From NCBI RefSeq assembly GCF_010501055.1, contig NZ_QVMO01000046.1, positions 25,427 to 85,862 on the forward strand: a DNA stretch of 60,436 nucleotides, given 5' to 3'. The notes under the pieces are model-generated. The model was not told the origin of the DNA. It saw only the letters and a program-made list of their open reading frames with translations, and made no database searches. Source of the stretch: Dysgonomonas sp. 521. GTDB lineage: Bacteria > Bacteroidota > Bacteroidia > Bacteroidales > Dysgonomonadaceae. Shown here in pieces: positions 56,909 to 60,436 of the stretch; within the stretch, counting starts at the first letter, position 1, and every line of letters starts with the position of its first letter. A program made the position numbers and the translations under genes.

Positions 56909-57020
56909 GCAACATAATTCGCGTTTCTGTCATGCTGACGACAGGAAGCACCTCTTGTCAGTTCCGCGTTTAAGGAGCGAGATCTTTCGTGCCTCAGGAT
57001 GACAAGGAGAATGTTGCATT
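56909..57020. repeat. TGTCATGCTGACGA-type repeat, copy 1
   Basis: TGCAACAT and ATGTTGCA ends enclose TGTCATGCTGACGACAGGAA, a GAGATCTTTCG segment and CAGGATGACA. An inverted relative lies at 58693-58782. Confidence 0.7.
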
Positions 57021-57183
57021 AATTATTATTGATTACTTAGTTCCTATGTTTGTATTTGAATTACGGCGATAGCAAATATGCATAAGCCCACGAGTATTAT
57101 TATATTTGAGTTTGATTATAATAACATAATAATATTTAGAGCTTATGCAAGAACAAATTAACAAATTAAGTTTCAAAGGACAA

Positions 57184-57356
57184 AACTATTTAAATTTTAT
57201 TCGTTCAAATTTTTAGAGATGTTTTAGAGATGATTATTTACATACGCTTCGCTCCTGTGACCGCTGGTTGAGTTGAGTGAAAGGAAAAAACATCCTAAAA
57301 CAGGCTAAAAATGAACGAAGAAAAAGGTATAATAAAATATTCGTATAAAAATTAAA
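57184..57356. repeat. MITE-like element (family 1), inverted relative to 46710
   Basis: The body matches the reverse complement of 46710-46953 almost throughout, without its 60-base duplication; the terminal repeats are decayed (ACTATTTAAATTTTATTCG start). Confidence 0.75.
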
Positions 57357-57388
57357 GAACAAACAATAATTAATATAATGTTCATGGA

Positions 57389-57417
57389 TAGCGTAGTGGC
57401 GTATTGCATACGCCACT
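57389..57417. repeat. Perfect palindrome GTAGTGGCGTAT/ATACGCCACTAC
   Basis: A 12-bp stem with a three-base loop about 50 bases before the carbonic anhydrase gene; similar palindromes occur near 27500-27580. Confidence 0.55.
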
Positions 57418-57466
57418 ACAGTTGAATTGACAAACAATGTCCACAAGCTAAAAAAGAACAACAATA

Positions 57467-57991
57467 ATGGCATTAATAAAGGAAGTCAGAGGTTTTACAC
57501 CCGAGATTGGAGAGAATACCTATATGGCCGAAAACGCGACAATTATCGGCGATGTAGTAATAGGTAAAGATTGCAGTATATGGTTTAATACCGTACTGCG
57601 TGGCGATGTGAATTCGATACGCATCGGAAACAGGGTAAATATACAGGATGGCAGTGTACTGCACACTCTATATCAAAAATCAGTGGTGGAGATAGGAGAC
57701 GATGTCTCTATAGGGCACAATGTGGTGGTGCATGGGGCAAAGATAGAAAACGGAGCGCTGATAGGGATGGGCGCTATCATTCTCGACTATGCTGTGATAG
57801 GAGAAGGCGCTATCGTCGCGGCTGGCTCTGTTGTCCTCAGCGGCACACAGGTAGAACCGGGCAGCATTTATGCAGGCGTACCCGCTAAGTTTGTAAAGAA
57901 AGTAGACCCTGATCAGGCTAAAGAGATGAACCAGAAGATAGCGAAGAATTATCTGATGTATTCGGGCTGGTTCAAAGAAGATGAAGAGTAA
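57467..57991 (+). CDS. Gamma carbonic anhydrase family protein
   Basis: This 174-residue left-handed beta-helix protein has hexapeptide repeats and the zinc-site histidines in the family pattern: His in GSVLHTLYQ, then His-x4-His in IGHNVVVHGAKI, with RGDVNSIRIG before them. Trimeric enzymes or relatives (YrdA, CaiE type) hydrate CO2 or bind acyl-CoA; activity is not proven. It sits between repeats with no operon partner. Confidence 0.9.
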   Translation: MALIKEVRGFTPEIGENTYMAENATIIGDVVIGKDCSIWFNTVLRGDVNSIRIGNRVNIQDGSVLHTLYQKSVVEIGDDVSIGHNVVVHGAKIENGALIGMGAIILDYAVIGEGAIVAAGSVVLSGTQVEPGSIYAGVPAKFVKKVDPDQAKEMNQKIAKNYLMYSGWFKEDEE

Positions 57992-58011
57992 TCTGGAATT
58001 TCAAGATTATT

Positions 58012-58204
58012 AGAAGTTGTTTGAATTATATTGCCTGCCTGCTTTGAGCTGTTTTAAGATAGATTTTTAGTCTTTTTATCGCAGGTTTAGCGGGCTAAAC
58101 CAAGAGAAAAAGGTTAAAAAGATGCTTAAAAGAGCCAAACAGAGGCTGGCAAAGGTGATTAAAAACTTATTTTTATTTGTTCCGGTATAATTCAAACAGC
58201 TTCT
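58012..58204. repeat. MITE-like element (family 2 relative)
   Basis: TIR AGAAGTTGTTTGAATTATA / TATAATTCAAACAGCTTCT (one mismatch). The interior shares GCAGGTTTAGCGGGCTAAAC with the element at 21809-22004. Its right end is one base from the family 1 element at 58206. Confidence 0.75.
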
Positions 58205-58205
58205 T

Positions 58206-58400
58206 AGTAACTGTTAGGAAATTTCTCGTTCTGATTTTTAGAATTGTTTTTGAGATAATTTTTACTTCCGCGAAGCGATAGTAGCGGGCTACTTGAGCTG
58301 AGTGAAAGAGAAAATTAACCGAAAACAAGCTAAAAATGAACGAAGAACTCTAGATCTTTTTCATACGAAAACCAATTCGGGAAATTTCCTAACAGTTACT
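58206..58400. repeat. MITE-like element (family 1), intact ends
   Basis: Perfect 20-bp TIR AGTAACTGTTAGGAAATTTC and its complement enclose 155 bases with GATAGTAGCGGGCTACTTGAG and CTAAAAATGAACGAAGAA, shared with copies at 7353, 46710 and 57184. No gene. Confidence 0.85.
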
Positions 58401-58442
58401 TAGATCGTGCAAATATTGAAGTCATCTTGACTTTTCATATTT

Positions 58443-58665
58443 AATAGAGTTTATATTCAATAAAAGAGAAAGATGCATATTTTTAGGAGTTTTTGTTGCC
58501 ACGACTTTCAAGTCGTGGATAATAATACAGACAGGAAACGACTTTAGTCAAAACATTTTGGCTAAAGCCATCATCTGATTAGACTTTTATCCTCCAGCTA
58601 AAGCAGGAGGCAATTAAATTACACAGAATAAACCATATATAATCTTATTGAATATAAACTCTAAT
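58443..58665. repeat. Third type of terminal-inverted-repeat element
   Basis: Ends of 21 bases (AATAGAGTTTATATTCAATAA and its complement, one mismatch) enclose three hairpins: CCACGACTT/AAGTCGTGG, CTTTAG/CTAAAG and CCTCC/GGAGG. No gene. Resembles the REP-like palindrome at 24449-24600. Confidence 0.7.
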
Positions 58666-58692
58666 AGTCATATATGATATGAATATCCTCTT

Positions 58693-58782
58693 TGTCATTG
58701 ACTACACTTCGTCCCGTCGTTGTTTCTGGACGGGGCGAAGAATCTCTTGTGAAACGAGATGCTTCCTATCGTCAGCATGACA
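58693..58782. repeat. TGTCATGCTGACGA-type repeat, copy 2 (inverted)
   Basis: Reverse complement begins TGTCATGCTGACGATAGGAA and ends CAATGACA, with GAAGAATCTC in the middle, like 56909-57020. Confidence 0.7.
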
Positions 58783-58869
58783 AGATGAAAGAAAAATAAA
58801 AAATCAAGATAACTTCATTATAAAATTAGCAGATTTTCAAATTATCGGATTGATTAAAACAGATTATAT

Positions 58870-59499
58870 ATGAATTTAATAGAAGACCTGAACTGGCGTC
58901 ACGCCTGTAAAGGGATGAACGGGAACAAAATCCCACAACAAACTGTTGAAAAGATACTGGAATCTATCAACCTCACTCCTACTTCGTTAGGATTGCAGGC
59001 CTATAAAGTACTGGTAATAGAAAACGAGGAACTGAAACAAAGGATATATAATGAAGCATGCCAGCAACAGCCGGTAACAGGGTGTTCACACCTCTTGGTC
59101 TTCGCTTCATATACACAAATCACGGATGAATATCTGGACGAATATTTTGAACTGATAAGCAGGAAACGTAATCCGGGTAAAGAATGGTGCGACAAGTACA
59201 GGAAAAAGATAGAATTTTTCAGGGAAAAGAATTACAATGATATGGAAGGCTGGCTCGCAAAGCAAACCTATATTGCGTTAGGGGTAGCATGCACCGTTGC
59301 AGCGAACGAACGTATAGATACCGTACCGGTCGAAGGGTTCGATAAGGAAGCGCTGAATAGTATACTCAACCTGCCGGAACAGGGTCTGTCAGCTACTTTC
59401 ATACTGCCGCTGGGATATAAAGACCCTAATCTGGACTGGATGAATAAGCAGCCTAAAGTAAGAAAGGATTTACAGGATTTGGTAGAGGTTATCAAGTAA
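58870..59499 (+). CDS. Nitroreductase family protein
   Basis: This 209-residue NfsB-like flavoprotein uses FMN and NAD(P)H. Segments typical of the family: LNLTPTSLGLQAYKVLVI-like residues 33-52 and QTYIALGVACTVAANERIDTVPVEGFD near the middle. The usual N-terminal RRSxR is replaced by WRHACKG, so substrate range cannot be stated. It lies inside the inverted-repeat region, with no operon partner. Confidence 0.88.
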   Translation: MNLIEDLNWRHACKGMNGNKIPQQTVEKILESINLTPTSLGLQAYKVLVIENEELKQRIYNEACQQQPVTGCSHLLVFASYTQITDEYLDEYFELISRKRNPGKEWCDKYRKKIEFFREKNYNDMEGWLAKQTYIALGVACTVAANERIDTVPVEGFDKEALNSILNLPEQGLSATFILPLGYKDPNLDWMNKQPKVRKDLQDLVEVIK

Positions 59500-59531
59500 T
59501 CTTGTTTCCGTAAATTTATCTTATTAATGGG

Positions 59532-59734
59532 AATCAAGGGTTAAATGTGCTGTTTTTTTGTCCCTTTAGGGACTGAATGTTGGTAGAAAGAAGCTTTAAC
59601 CGGTTAATTGTGTGCCGTCAGGTACGCAATATCTACAGAACAATTCACATTTTGTACCTGACGGCACAAAAAAACGAATTTCATTCATGCTTCTACCAAT
59701 ATGATGTGCCTAACGGCACATTTAACCCTTGATT
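59532..59734. repeat. Nested palindrome element, copy 2 (inverted)
   Basis: Reverse complement of 56694-56895 with very few differences. The intact copy has the same TIR and both inner hairpins, in opposite orientation, so the two flank 2.6 kb. Confidence 0.85.
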
Positions 59735-59833
59735 GGCATTATTATAAGAGTAGCCTGATGCAGATCAGGATAATAAGGTGACAATAATAATTTATAAAAA
59801 GAGTCACTTTTGTCACTTTTTCAATAAAAGGGA

Positions 59834-60136
59834 ATGACCGAGAAGGAAGAAAGCAATCTGGTAAACATAGCCATTGGAATAATAATGATTATTCTGAATT
59901 CAGTATGGTTATATTACAGTTCCGAACGGTTTTATTGCCAGAATTTCGGGTGTGGCATCCTGTATAATTTTCTTATTCCAAACTGGATATTGATGATTAA
60001 TATTATTTGCGCACTCATTGGGATCATCTTCGCAGCAAAGCTAATAAGGAAGAGAATAAGTGCATGGACAGCAATTCCCATCAATTTAGGATTGTTCTGT
60101 TGCTGTATTTTGATTGAATGCTTAGTAACTCAATAG
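59834..60136 (+). CDS. Hypothetical small membrane protein
   Basis: This 100-residue protein has three hydrophobic segments (about 8-28, 50-68 and 76-96). A pair of Cys near residues 35 and 40 (FYCQNFGCG) lies in an outer loop. It is not recognised as a named family. It follows a spacer with repeated AAGTGACAAAAGTGAC-like sequence and precedes the transposase fragment. Confidence 0.6.
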   Translation: MTEKEESNLVNIAIGIIMIILNSVWLYYSSERFYCQNFGCGILYNFLIPNWILMINIICALIGIIFAAKLIRKRISAWTAIPINLGLFCCCILIECLVTQ

Positions 60137-60193
60137 GACTATAAATTAAATAATTAGTCTCTCCTTACGAATATAAAAGTTTCCAAATAGTTT

Positions 60194-60436
<243 letters not shown>

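Noticed and set aside
56694..59734. CRISPR array
   Set aside because: The repeats are few, of different kinds and not evenly spaced; there are no cas genes and no regular spacers.

Overview
The window looks like chromosomal DNA of a Bacteroidales bacterium, probably close to Dysgonomonas or Parabacteroides; this assignment is inference. Supporting signs: AT-rich spacers; many genes preceded by the Bacteroidota -7 box TAnnTTTG instead of a sigma70 -10 box; an ATP synthase operon in the order atpD-atpC-x-atpB-E-F-H-A-G; a tmRNA whose tag ends in NNYALAA; a type IX secretion (T9SS) C-terminal domain; and FISUMP, DUF4301 and SusD-free carbohydrate genes typical of the phylum.

Layout. 0-7 kb: tmRNA gene (minus), an ABC ATPase plus membrane partner with a Tyr-rich outer domain, a saccharopine-dehydrogenase-like carboxynorspermidine synthase, and a large multi-pass membrane protein. 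7.9-15.5 kb: complete F1Fo ATP synthase operon with a leader hairpin and a terminator. 15.5-22 kb: a possible short transcript, pyrB-pyrI-flavin reductase, a nuclease lipoprotein, tRNA-Ser(GGA), and tatD-unknown-polyprenyl synthase. 22-28 kb: GH43 and aldose epimerase lipoproteins, a repeat-rich spacer, a secreted FISUMP protein, and a 1.27 kb gene-free stretch holding a 28-bp inverted repeat around a promoter-like box. 28-39 kb: gdhA, a serine acetyltransferase-like gene, two tandem thioesterases with a phosphatase, a two-domain secreted esterase, purL. 39-47 kb: an outer-membrane protein, ugd, a LolD-like ATPase, dprA, two M28 peptidases with a TauE/DUF1634 pair, glutathione peroxidase. 47-56.7 kb: a T9SS-exported protein with a small membrane-anchored neighbour, DUF4301, trmH-folB, bactofilin, aminopeptidase P, a thioredoxin-like protein. 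56.7-60.4 kb: a repeat hotspot with only two ordinary genes (gamma carbonic anhydrase, nitroreductase), a small membrane protein and the cut-off end of an IS5-type transposase.

Most genes are housekeeping. The unexplained content is mainly in the spacers: at least two families of short MITE-like elements with terminal inverted repeats (TIRs), several nested-palindrome elements in inverted pairs, and the possible promoter inversion at 26.9-27.4 kb. No CRISPR array, prophage, restriction system or defence island was recognised. No clear new multi-gene system is evident; the best candidates are the ABC pair at 1.1-3.9 kb, the possible invertible segment and the repeat families.
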